Below, in pieces: positions 16,643-25,339 of a stretch of 64,000 nucleotides of DNA (positions are counted from its first letter, which is position 1; each line of letters begins with the position of its first letter). A model generated the notes under the pieces. The model was given only the letters and a program-made list of their open reading frames with translations, ran no database searches and was not told the origin of the DNA. The position numbers were made by a program, and so were the translations under genes. Source of the DNA: Caldora sp965222765. GTDB taxonomy: Bacteria > Cyanobacteriota > Cyanobacteriia > Cyanobacteriales > Coleofasciculaceae. The DNA is taken from positions 1 through 64,000 of the forward strand of contig CBDCVG010000032.1 of the NCBI GenBank assembly GCA_965222765.1, in the 5' to 3' direction.

Positions 16643-17319
16643 TTGGTATTCCTTCAGTGGATAATGCTAATTATCTGTGGATACAGCTTTTTTACAGTGC
16701 ATTGAATGACCAGGGGCGATGTGGTTTTGTGATGGCTAACTCTGCTTCTGATGCACGGGGTAGTGAGTTAACGATTCGGCAGGAGTTGATTAAAACTGGG
16801 GCTGTGGATGTGATGATTGCCGTGGGGTCTAACTTTTTCTATACCGTGACTTTACCCTGTACCCTCTGGTTTTTAGATCGGCAGAAGACGAAGATAGGGA
16901 GGAAGGAAAAGATTTTATTTGTTGATGCACGGCATATTTATCAGCAGGTCAATCATGCTTTGAGAGAGTTTACAGAGAAACAGATTGAGTTTATCGCTGG
17001 CGTGGTAAAGATGTATCGTGGGGAAACGGTGGAGGTGAAGGGGAATGAGTTATTGGCTGAGAGTTTCCCTGCAGGGGTTTATCAAGATGTGGCTGGGTTA
17101 TGTAAGATAGCGACTTTAACAGAGGTAGAGTCCCAAGGTTGGAGTTTAAATCCAGGGCGCTATGTGGGAGTTGCGGAGAAAGAGGAGGAGGATTTTGATT
17201 TTGCCGAGAGGTTACAGGAGTTGAATGAGGAGTTGGAGGGGTTGAATAGTGAGGCGCGGGTTTTGGAGGAGAGGATTGCTGAGAATATAGCAATATTATT
17301 GGAGAATAAAGCTCTCTAA
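16643..17319 (+). pseudogene. hsdM: Type I methyltransferase HsdM, C-terminal part
   Basis: Continuation of the gene split at 14807. It begins 'GIPSVDNANYLWIQLFYSAL', contains 'GFVMANSASDARGSE', 'VGSNFFYTVTLPCTLWF' and a C-terminal coiled-coil segment (about 17200-17319) that would contact HsdS. It has its own stop three bases before hsdS. An internal start could give a C-terminal fragment, but this lacks the SAM and NPPF motifs and cannot methylate. Confidence 0.92.
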
Positions 17320-17322
17320 ATT

Positions 17323-18562
17323 ATGAACTGGAAAACTTACTTATTAGGAGATTGCGTAAATTTTTTATCTGGAGGTACTCCTTCTAAAAAAAAGCCAGAA
17401 TATTGGAATGGTAGTATTCCCTGGATATCATGCAAGGATATGAAAGTAGATTACTTGTATGATTCACAGGATTACCTAACTGATATTGGTTCAAAGAATG
17501 GGACAAAGTTAGTACCAAAAGGAACTATTTTGATTGTTGTTAGGGGTATGATTTTAGCGCAACATTTTCCTGTTGCTATTAGTAAATGTACATTGGCATT
17601 CAATCAGGATTTAAAAGCATTAGAATGTTCTTCTAAAATCGACACTATATTTCTTTTTCACTGGCTCAGAGGTAAATCATACGAAATTCTTGGAATCGTC
17701 GATGAAGCAGCACACGGAACCAAAAGATTACAAACAGATCGACTGCAAAATCTCTCTATAGATTTACCTCCTCTAATCATACAACAAAAAATAGCCTCTA
17801 TTCTCTCAGCGTATGATGACCTAATAGAGAATAATAATCGCCGGATAGAGATATTAGAAGAAATGGCGCGATCGCTTTATCGCGAGTGGTTCGTTAAATT
17901 CCGCTTCCCTGGACATGAACAGGTTAAGTTTGTTGACTCAGAATTGGGTTTGATTCCTGAAGGTTGGGATTTTTTAACTCTAACAGAAATAACTGATTAT
18001 ATAAGCAGAGGAATTTCCCCTAAATATGACGAAAATTCAGACAAAATTGTTATTAACCAAAGGTGTATTAGAAATGGAAGACTAAATTTAGGAATAGCAA
18101 GAAAGCACAGAAGCAAAGTAAAACCTGATAAAAGTGTACGTTTTGGCGATGTTTTAGTTAATTCTACAGGAGTAGGTACTTTAGGTAGAGTTACTCAAGT
18201 TTATGAAGATATACAAAATTGTACTGTAGATTCTCATGTGTCTATAATTCGTCCTAACAAGGAAATTAATGTAGATTTTTTTTGGTTTATCTTTACTAGA
18301 TATGGAACCTTATTTTTCGAGTTTAGGAGTAGGAGAAACTGGACAAACTGAACTTGGAAAAAAATCCTTACACGAAATTAATCTACTTATAGCTCCTAAA
18401 TTTTTACAAACGAAGTTTTCAGTAAAAATAACTCCTTTACGTCAACTTTGCTTAAATCTTTTAGTTCAAAACATCAACTTCTGCAAACAACGTGACATTC
18501 TCTTACCCAAACTAATCTCAGGAAAAATAGATGTAGAAAACCTTGACATACCAACCAACTAA
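17323..18562 (+). pseudogene. hsdS: Type I specificity subunit HsdS, frameshifted at an 8-T run
   Basis: The first target-recognition domain (from 'LLGDCVNFLSGGTPSKKKPE') and the conserved central repeat ('QQKIASILSAYDDLIENNN', 'REWFVKFRFPGH') are intact. So is most of the second domain. At 18276-18283 there are eight Ts; the current frame then reads a short tail ending at 18351. Removing one T gives 'VDFFGLSLLDMEPYFSSL', then 'GVGETGQTELGKKS', and restores a 412-residue HsdS ending 'LLPKLISGKIDVENLD'. It may be a dead gene, a reversible phase-variation tract or a sequencing error. The truncated product lacks the second half of domain 2 and the second conserved helix. Confidence 0.88.
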
Positions 18563-18577
18563 CACCAAACTAAAACC

Positions 18578-18814
18578 ATGAACATAGAACAAGCAATTCT
18601 CAATAACTTACGAATACTACCCCCAGAAAAACAACAACTATTACTAGAATTTACCGAATTCCTAAAACAACAATTCATCACCAAAACTCAAACCCTTACT
18701 CCTCAAGAAAAAGCCAACAACTGGAAACAATGGGCAGAAAGTCACCAACTCCCTAGTCCAGGATTATCAGATGCGGCCATTAGTCGGGAAACTATCTATA
18801 AAATAAAGAAGTAA
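18578..18814 (+). CDS. DUF2281/antitoxin-like small protein
   Basis: A 78-residue protein whose first half 'ILPPEKQQLLLEFTEFLKQQ' is typical of the DUF2281/VapB-like proteins common in cyanobacteria. These often sit before PIN-domain toxins. No toxin follows here; hsdR starts 18 bases downstream, so the gene is embedded in the restriction operon between hsdS and hsdR. It could be an orphan antitoxin or a small regulator of the operon. The family is only moderately sure. Confidence 0.65.
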   Translation: MNIEQAILNNLRILPPEKQQLLLEFTEFLKQQFITKTQTLTPQEKANNWKQWAESHQLPSPGLSDAAISRETIYKIKK

Positions 18815-18832
18815 CTATCCTCTAACCTCTCC

Positions 18833-21800
18833 ATGCCTTACTTTGACCCTGATGAAGCAGCCTTAGAACAAGATACGATTACCCTGTTTAGTCAACTGGG
18901 TTACACAACTGCTAACTGTTACAGGGAATGGCACACAGGCACAAGTAATTTAGGCAGAGAAAACCAAAAACAAGTTATCCTCACCTCTCAACTACACCAA
19001 GCATTAGTCCAACTCAACCCTGACTTACCCCCAATAGTAATTGACCAGGCCATCACAGAAATTAGTAAAGACCGTAGTACCCTTTCCCTAGGTAATGCTA
19101 ACCGGGAAATTTATCAACTCCTCAAAGATGGGGTCAAAATCTCCTACCGGGAGGAAAACGAGGAAACTAGAGAAGAAACCGTTACTATCATCAACTGGCA
19201 ACAGCCACAAGCTAATCACTTCTTTCTCGCTAGTCAGTTTTGGATTTCTGGGGAAGTTTACCACCGTCGCACTGATTTACTCGGTTTTGTCAATGGCATT
19301 CCTTTAGTATTTATCGAACTGAAAAACCCGAAAATCACCGTCTTTCAAGCCTACGAAAGGAACTTGAGGGATTACCTTAAAACCATTCCCCAACTCTTCC
19401 ACTACAACGGATTAGTCATCCTCTCCAATGGTAGCCAAGCTAAACTCGGCACAATTACCAGTCCTTGGTCATACTTTAGTGACTGGCCGAAGATTAACTC
19501 AGAAGGAAAAGCAGGTAGAATCCCTCTAGAAACCATGATTAGGGGAACTTGCACACCAGCAAAACTCCTCGACCTGGTGGAAAATTTTACCCTCTTTAAA
19601 GAAGAAAAAGGAAAAGTAGTTAAACTTATCGCTCGTAACCACCAATATTTAGGGGTTAATAATGCCGTCGCTGCTGTGGCCAATAGGGAAGAAAACCAAG
19701 GCAAATTAGGGGTATTTTGGCACACTCAGGGCAGTGGTAAAAGCTACTCGATGCAGTTCTTTAGCCAGAAGGTTAAACGCAAATTACCTGGTAACTGGAC
19801 ATTCTTAATTATCACCGACAGAGAAGATTTAGACGGGCAAATCTATCAAAATTTTGCCCAAACTGGGGCAGTCAATGAACCAGAAAAAACTATCCGTGCT
19901 AGCAGTGGTGAACATCTACAAAGACTCTTAAGAGAAGACCACAGCTACATTTTTACCCTGATTCAAAAATTCCGTTCCCCAAAAACAGGACAATACCCCC
20001 AACTCAGCACCAGAGATGACATCATCGTCATCGCAGATGAGGCACATCGCAGCCAATACGATATCTTTGCCCACAATCTGCGGTTAGCCTTACCCAATGC
20101 AGCTTTTATCGGCTTTACTGGTACACCCTTATTAGTGGGAGAAGAAGCGACTAAGGCTGAATTTGGCGACTATATCAGTATCTACAACTTCCGCCAGTCC
20201 ATTGCTGATGGGGCAACTGTACCCCTCTTTTATGAAAATCGCATCCCCCAACTACAACTGACAAACCAAGACTTAGACCAGGATATAGCTGATGCCATTG
20301 AGACAGCAGATTTAGACGAGGAACAAGAAAACCGCTTAGCTAAAGAGTTTTCCCGCCAGTATAATCTCATCACCACCACAGAGAGACTAACAGAAATCGC
20401 TGCTGATATTGTCTCCCATTTCCTCAACCGTGGCTACCAAGGCAAAGCAATGGTTATCGCCATTGACCGTTTTACTGCTGTCAGTATGTATGATAAGGTG
20501 CAAAGTTCCTGGCAACAAGAGTTAGAGCGATTAAGAGCTTTGCCTACTGATCCTGCCATTACCAGGAAAATTGCTTACCTAGAGGAAACAGATATGGCGG
20601 TGGTTATCTCTGCTTCCCCCAATGAAGAAACTACTTTTCAGGAAAGGGGATTAAACATTAAACCCCATCGGCAGAGGTTAACCAAGGAGAAACCCTCCTT
20701 AGAGGAGAAGTTCAAAGACCAAGATCACCCCCTGCGTATCGTCTTTGTCTGTGCTATGTGGATTACAGGTTTTGACGTGCCTAGTTGTTCCACCATCTAC
20801 CTAGATAAACCAATGGCTAACCATAGCCTGATGCAAACCATTGCTAGGGCTAACCGAGTTTGCGGTACAGATAAGCTTAACGGTTTAATTGTGGACTATA
20901 TCGGCATTTTCCGTAATCTCCAGCAAGCCTTAGCCATCTATGGTTCAGGGGATAGGGGTGACGATACTCCGGTAAAACCAAAAACCGAGTTAGTGGCACA
21001 ATTAAGGGAAAAAATCGCTGAGGCTAAGGCTTTTTGCCAGGAACATCAGGTTAACTTTGAGGAGTTACAGAACTTAGGTGATGATAGCTATGATTCGATT
21101 GCTCTTTGGGACAATTTCGTCAATTCTCTTCTGGCTACTGAAGCCACCAAACAGCAATTTTTAGCCTACACCAGGGACATTACCAAGCTTTACCGGGCGA
21201 TTCTACCTGATGTTGCTGCTAGCGAGTTTAGGACTGCTGTAACTAATTTCCTCGCTTTAGCAAAAAGGATACGCAGTCACACTCCTCAAGCTGATATTAG
21301 GGATATTAATGCAGAAATCAGAGCTATTTTAGATGAATCCATCGGCACTCTAGATTATGTCATTTCTGAGACTGAGGAAGTAATCAACCTTAGTCAGCTT
21401 GACTTTGAGGCACTGCAAAAGCAGTTTCAGCAAGGGTACAAGCATATTGAAGTGGAAAAGCTGAAAACTGCCCTAGCTCCTAAGTTAGGTGAGATGGTAC
21501 AGCTTAACAAAACTCGCCTCAGTTACTTAGAGCGATATGAGCAAATGATTGAGGAGTATAACGCTGGCTCCCGTAACATTGAAACTTTCTTTGCTGAGTT
21601 AATCGAGTTATGCCAAGCACTCAATCAAGAGGAACAACGGGCGCTCGCCGAGAATCTCGATGAGGAACATCTCGCTCTTTTTGATATCCTCACCCAACCG
21701 AATCTCAATCTGACTAAGCAGGAAAAGGCTGAGGTAAAAAGAATAGCCCGTGCGCTGTTGGAGACTCTCAAGCAGGAAAGGTTAGTACTAGACTGGCGTA

Positions 21801-21970
21801 AACGTCAGCAATCTAGGGCCGCTGTTAAAGTCACCATAGAAGATGCTTTAGACGAGTTGCCAGAAACTTACACTGATGAGGACTACGAGGGGAAGTGTCA
21901 CCAGGTCTATCAACATATTTATGAGTCCTACTTCGGTAATGGCCGTAGCATCTATCATCGTGCTGCCTGA
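18833..21970 (+). CDS. hsdR: Type I restriction enzyme HsdR
   Basis: A 1045-residue motor and nuclease subunit. The N-terminal PD-(D/E)XK nuclease is at 'RTDLLGFVNGIPLVFIELKN'. The SF2 translocase motifs follow: Walker A 'HTQGSGKSYSMQFF', motif II 'VIADEAHRSQYD', motif III 'GFTGTPLL', and motif VI 'QTIARANRV'. A long C-terminal helical region for docking on HsdM is present. The length and motifs are normal, so it looks functional. Without intact HsdM and HsdS it cannot be targeted to DNA, so the complex should now be silent. It belongs to the same operon as hsdM and hsdS. Confidence 0.96.
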   Translation: MPYFDPDEAALEQDTITLFSQLGYTTANCYREWHTGTSNLGRENQKQVILTSQLHQALVQLNPDLPPIVIDQAITEISKDRSTLSLGNANREIYQLLKDGVKISYREENEETREETVTIINWQQPQANHFFLASQFWISGEVYHRRTDLLGFVNGIPLVFIELKNPKITVFQAYERNLRDYLKTIPQLFHYNGLVILSNGSQAKLGTITSPWSYFSDWPKINSEGKAGRIPLETMIRGTCTPAKLLDLVENFTLFKEEKGKVVKLIARNHQYLGVNNAVAAVANREENQGKLGVFWHTQGSGKSYSMQFFSQKVKRKLPGNWTFLIITDREDLDGQIYQNFAQTGAVNEPEKTIRASSGEHLQRLLREDHSYIFTLIQKFRSPKTGQYPQLSTRDDIIVIADEAHRSQYDIFAHNLRLALPNAAFIGFTGTPLLVGEEATKAEFGDYISIYNFRQSIADGATVPLFYENRIPQLQLTNQDLDQDIADAIETADLDEEQENRLAKEFSRQYNLITTTERLTEIAADIVSHFLNRGYQGKAMVIAIDRFTAVSMYDKVQSSWQQELERLRALPTDPAITRKIAYLEETDMAVVISASPNEETTFQERGLNIKPHRQRLTKEKPSLEEKFKDQDHPLRIVFVCAMWITGFDVPSCSTIYLDKPMANHSLMQTIARANRVCGTDKLNGLIVDYIGIFRNLQQALAIYGSGDRGDDTPVKPKTELVAQLREKIAEAKAFCQEHQVNFEELQNLGDDSYDSIALWDNFVNSLLATEATKQQFLAYTRDITKLYRAILPDVAASEFRTAVTNFLALAKRIRSHTPQADIRDINAEIRAILDESIGTLDYVISETEEVINLSQLDFEALQKQFQQGYKHIEVEKLKTALAPKLGEMVQLNKTRLSYLERYEQMIEEYNAGSRNIETFFAELIELCQALNQEEQRALAENLDEEHLALFDILTQPNLNLTKQEKAEVKRIARALLETLKQERLVLDWRKRQQSRAAVKVTIEDALDELPETYTDEDYEGKCHQVYQHIYESYFGNGRSIYHRAA

Positions 21971-22065
21971 ATACATGATGAGTAACTGAGGCGATCGCTA
22001 ATCAAGAAAAATCCGTAATCTTTGCTTAGTGCTTCCTTGCACAAGACGAATAGTACCGCTGCGCG

Positions 22066-22090
22066 GAATTTAGAATTTAGAATTTAGAAT
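22066..22090. repeat. STRR, (ATTTAGA)n
   Basis: Three to four ATTTAGA units between hsdR and the MarC-family gene. The unit is the same as at 9060. Confidence 0.75.
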
Positions 22091-22160
22091 GCTTATAGAG
22101 TTATGACACGAATAAAGCTGAAGCGTTAATTGCTGAAGCATTCATTATAATAGAGATTTA

Positions 22161-23090
22161 CTACCCAACTAGAAATTTCAGTGCGATCGCTTCGATTTTG
22201 AGTCCTGTAAGAATCATATCTAGTCCTAAAGCTACTTGCATTACCCCAAACACAAAACCAAGAACTTTCAGAGTAACAGGTTTGATGATAGATAAAAGAG
22301 GACGTGCAGCTAACATCGCCCCCAAATTGAGAACCATCACCAGCAACAGCAGTAAAAAGAGAGTATTTGAAGCAATTGCCAGATGTCCGAAAATTGCGCT
22401 CAGGGTAACGACAATACCAATGCCGTAGGGAGTCAAAATGTAGGGAAACACTAAGGGATTGAGGGTTAACTCCAGGGAGGGGTTTACTGGAGGTGCATTA
22501 TTATTAGTGGGGGGATTGTACTGGGCTAACACTGTTCGCAAGGCTACTGAAAACAGGATAATACCTGTCGTTATTAGCATTGCTGACACCTCAATTCGCC
22601 AGGCCTTCAGAACATTTTGGCAAAGGATTGCTACCCCAAAAATCACCAGGGTGGAGATACCAAAACTACGTAAGGCAAGCTGGCGACGCAGAGTTGGCTC
22701 AGCATTCATTGTCAGTTTAGCAAAACTGCCAATCAGTTTGAGAGGTCCTAAGGTAAGCAAGAAGATAATCAAGATATTGAAGGTTCCAAATCCCTCGAAG
22801 AGTCGCTCAAATAACACTCGAGTTTTGGCATCAATCTCAGCACTGGAGGGAAAAACAATGGGAGTATTCGCTAGTTCCCTCGACTCTGGCATCTCAGCTG
22901 TAGTTGAGATTAACCCTGTTTGCTCGGTGAGATGATTTGGTAGCGACGGAGATGGTGTGTTTGCGATCGCAATTGTTGTAGTGTTAACCCCTAAAATCCA
23001 GGTCAAATAAACCGAAGCGATCGCTATTCCGAGAAATCCCCACAACCGATGATGAGTTTGCTGAATAAGTCGTAATTTTCGGGTTGCCAT
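22161..23090 (-). CDS. MarC-family membrane protein
   Basis: A 309-residue integral membrane protein. After an N-terminal signal-anchor ('LWGFLGIAIASVYLTWILGV') and an extended Pro/Ser/Thr-rich region, the C-terminal 200 residues match the MarC/UPF0056 fold. They include 'FNILIIFLLTLGPLKLIGSF', 'FPYILTPYGIGIVVTL' and a last pair of hydrophobic helices. Function in this family is not established, although it was once linked to multiple antibiotic resistance. The N-terminal extension of about 100 residues is longer than in E. coli MarC. ATG at 23090 is used; the frame is open farther upstream but through repeat DNA. Confidence 0.82.
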   Translation of the reverse strand: MATRKLRLIQQTHHRLWGFLGIAIASVYLTWILGVNTTTIAIANTPSPSLPNHLTEQTGLISTTAEMPESRELANTPIVFPSSAEIDAKTRVLFERLFEGFGTFNILIIFLLTLGPLKLIGSFAKLTMNAEPTLRRQLALRSFGISTLVIFGVAILCQNVLKAWRIEVSAMLITTGIILFSVALRTVLAQYNPPTNNNAPPVNPSLELTLNPLVFPYILTPYGIGIVVTLSAIFGHLAIASNTLFLLLLLVMVLNLGAMLAARPLLSIIKPVTLKVLGFVFGVMQVALGLDMILTGLKIEAIALKFLVG

Positions 23091-23589
23091 AGGTGTTAGG
23101 TGGTAGGTAAGGTTTGAGGTGGTAGGTGTTAGGGATTTTCGACTTGCGGTGTCGTGGAAATTGAGCCAAAAGATACAAAAACCTTGCAAGCTTGCTAGGC
23201 AGAAAATACTTGAAAGCATTGTCTGGTATAGCTTAAACACTTGTGCAGCAAGCTCTAGATAAACCTTTGAGCCACATTGACATCCCACAAAATGAGGTCT
23301 TATTGACACCCTTATTGACACAACCGGGCGAACTAGATTAGATAAACCTAAGCGAAGCGTTGCGTAGGGGGCATGGGGGAGGCGCTCCGTCCCCCATCGG
23401 GGGGTTTGGGGGGCTGGTCCCCCAAGAAAAGCCTTCATCTTTTTACTGAATGAATGGGCTAAAATCAGAATGACTAAGCACTTCAGCCTGCTTGTCACCC
23501 CCCAAGAAAAGCCTCCATCTTTTTATTGAATAAATGGGCTAAAAGCAGAATGACTAAGCACTTCAACCTGCTTGTCACCCCCTGAGTGC
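23091..23589. other. Repeat-filled intergenic region upstream of MarC-family gene
   Basis: The region holds GGTGTTA-type STRR (23091-23136), the 26-bp dispersed motif at 23210-23235, and a GGGGGAGGCGCTCCGTCCCC hairpin region (about 23373-23420). It also holds a tandem duplication of an 80-bp unit at 23421-23580, and CCCCTAA units at 23588-23607. No gene is seen. The promoter of the MarC-family gene should lie in the first 100 bp. Confidence 0.65.
23421..23580. repeat. Tandem direct repeat, 2 x 80 bp
   Basis: Two adjacent copies begin CCCAAGAAAAGCCTYCATCT and end CCTGCTTGTCACCC. They differ at only a few positions. There is no ORF. Confidence 0.85.
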
Positions 23590-24168
23590 TTAACCCCTAA
23601 CCCCTAACAGTTTTGCTACTGGTCCCGGAATATTAGGTAGACTTGCTAAATGTTCTGTATCCATTGCCGCCAGACTCGTGAGGTTGTTCTCCTTCATAAG
23701 CCGTACCAGTTCTTCGAGGTTCCAGATCATACCCCAGTCCCGCTCTGCGTGGCCGACACCCTTAAGAGTCCCCTGTTGCTGGGAGTCAACGAAACCCTCA
23801 AAACCATCCCTGCCGGACAACTCGATGTAATGAGCTGGTGTATCGGTAATGTTCCAGAAGGCGTGCATAATGCCCCGTGGCTTTTGTACGTAGCTACCGG
23901 CAGGAGCTGTAAACCTTAATCCGTCTGCACCGCCAAGCTGAAACACAAGTTCGCTGGTGATCACATAAACCATTTGATCTTCAAACTTGTGGGTGTGGGG
24001 TGCAAGCAACTCGTTGGGATTAATCACACCCTCCATCACCGAGAAATCACCACCCATGTCTCTGGAGCGCGCCTTGATTTTCAGGTGAGTTGCCGTCTCC
24101 TCTCCTTCACCGGGTTTCTTGAGAAGCTGCTTTACCTCAAATCGATCTTTCAAATTAGCTTGACTCAT
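23590..24168 (-). CDS. Cupin domain protein
   Basis: A 192-residue protein with a single beta-barrel cupin. Metal-ligand motif 1 is 'HTHKFEDQMVYVI' with 'PAGSYVQKPRGIMHAFWN' as motif 2. An extra C-terminal helical part ends 'LASLPNIPGPVAKLLGVRG'. It is likely a metal-dependent dioxygenase, isomerase or sensor; the substrate cannot be told. An excellent AGGAG lies before ATG 24168. It is divergent from an AraC-type regulator with under 100 bp between, so that regulator probably controls it. Confidence 0.82.
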   Translation of the reverse strand: MSQANLKDRFEVKQLLKKPGEGEETATHLKIKARSRDMGGDFSVMEGVINPNELLAPHTHKFEDQMVYVITSELVFQLGGADGLRFTAPAGSYVQKPRGIMHAFWNITDTPAHYIELSGRDGFEGFVDSQQQGTLKGVGHAERDWGMIWNLEELVRLMKENNLTSLAAMDTEHLASLPNIPGPVAKLLGVRG

Positions 24169-24264
24169 TGTTCTACTCCTTTAATTTTTGCTTTACTGAT
24201 AAAAAGACCATCAGTGCCTTGCTATCTACCAATTTCGCTGTTTTAAAGAAGTTTGATAAGGACA
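24169..24264. promoter_or_regulatory. Divergent promoter region cupin/araC-type gene
   Basis: A 96-bp gap between divergent starts, with Shine-Dalgarno sequences for both genes. The partial palindrome ACTGATAAAAAGACCATCAGT (24194-24214) is a possible regulator site. Assigning it to the AraC-type protein is a guess. Confidence 0.4.
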
Positions 24265-25308
24265 ATGGGCGAACCAAAACGGACATTTCGCGACAAGTTG
24301 TACCAACCCCAAATGTTGGCTAGTTTGGTTGCCAGTACCGTTGTTTATGCAGTTGCTCGTGGCATACCAATGGAGCAGATTAGTGCTGTTACGGGATTAA
24401 ACCGTACTGATTTGATCGATCCAGATGCCCGCCTGCCCCAAGAGGTGGTTCCTGCTATCTGGCGATTGCTGGGCGAGGCTTACCCTGGTGAAGCCCTGGC
24501 GCTAGAAATGGCTAGTGCAGCACCCTTCTCCTACTTTGGTCCGGTGGCTCACGCAGCCCGATACGCCAATGATCTGCGATCGTCTCTACAAACCTTAATT
24601 CGTTACCGCTCCCTCATGTCTGATCAATTACAGATGGAGCTAGTAGAGAATCCGCCAGAAGCAGCTGTCCAGATGTATCACCCCATGGATGCAGAAGATG
24701 GTGGCTATGCAGCGGAGATGGGGATAGCATTGGGAGCGCGTTTTGGTTGGGAATTTATCGGGGTAGAAGATGCACTGGTGCGGATTGACTTTGCCCATCA
24801 GCCTTTGGGACCAATCCAGGCTTATAAGGAATTCTTCGGCATTCCCGTCAAGTTTCAGCAACCGCACAATGCCCTAGTCTTTGATTCGGAGGCTCTCGAT
24901 CAACCTACTCAGCAGCGGGATACCCATCTATTTCGTTATATCCAGGGTCATCTAGAGATAGTGCAACAACGCTTAGCAGTGAGTAGCGATGCTCCGGAAC
25001 TATCCAGAATACGTGAAGCGATCGCTTACAATGCTGAGCGTTCTGAATATAGTGCAGAGGCATTAGCACAACAGATGCATATGAGTTTGCGTGCTCTACA
25101 GCGTCTGACCCAAGAGTATCATATCACTGTTCGTCAACTCTTAGATGAGGCTCGCGAAGCCAATGCACGACAATTCCTGAGCGACCCTAAATTAAGTATT
25201 GAAGCCATATCTTTTCTGTTGGGTTACTCAGAAGATCGGGCATTCCGAAGAGCCTTCAAGCGTTGGACTGGACGGACTCCTGCCCAATTTCGTCAGACTC
25301 TCCGATGA
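24265..25308 (+). CDS. AraC-family transcriptional regulator
   Basis: A 347-residue regulator. The N-terminal two thirds resemble the arabinose-binding-like domain of the OruR/ArgR-like AraC subgroup ('VYAVARGIPMEQISAVTGL', 'FGPVAHAARYANDLRSSLQT'). The C-terminus holds two helix-turn-helix units: 'YSAEALAQQMHMSLRALQRL' and 'SIEAISFLLGYSEDRAFRRA' with 'FKRWTGRTPAQFRQ'. ATG 24265 is preferred to TTG 24253 because of GATAAGGA just upstream. It likely activates the divergent cupin gene; the ligand is unknown. Confidence 0.9.
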   Translation: MGEPKRTFRDKLYQPQMLASLVASTVVYAVARGIPMEQISAVTGLNRTDLIDPDARLPQEVVPAIWRLLGEAYPGEALALEMASAAPFSYFGPVAHAARYANDLRSSLQTLIRYRSLMSDQLQMELVENPPEAAVQMYHPMDAEDGGYAAEMGIALGARFGWEFIGVEDALVRIDFAHQPLGPIQAYKEFFGIPVKFQQPHNALVFDSEALDQPTQQRDTHLFRYIQGHLEIVQQRLAVSSDAPELSRIREAIAYNAERSEYSAEALAQQMHMSLRALQRLTQEYHITVRQLLDEAREANARQFLSDPKLSIEAISFLLGYSEDRAFRRAFKRWTGRTPAQFRQTLR

Positions 25309-25339
25309 AGATGATTGTTGACAAGTTAAGGCTGTTAGG

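Noticed and set aside
22161..23498. Long version of the MarC-family frame (445 residues)
   Set aside because: The extra 136 residues are translated repeat DNA (80-bp tandem unit and STRR). ATG 23090 gives a proper signal-anchor start.
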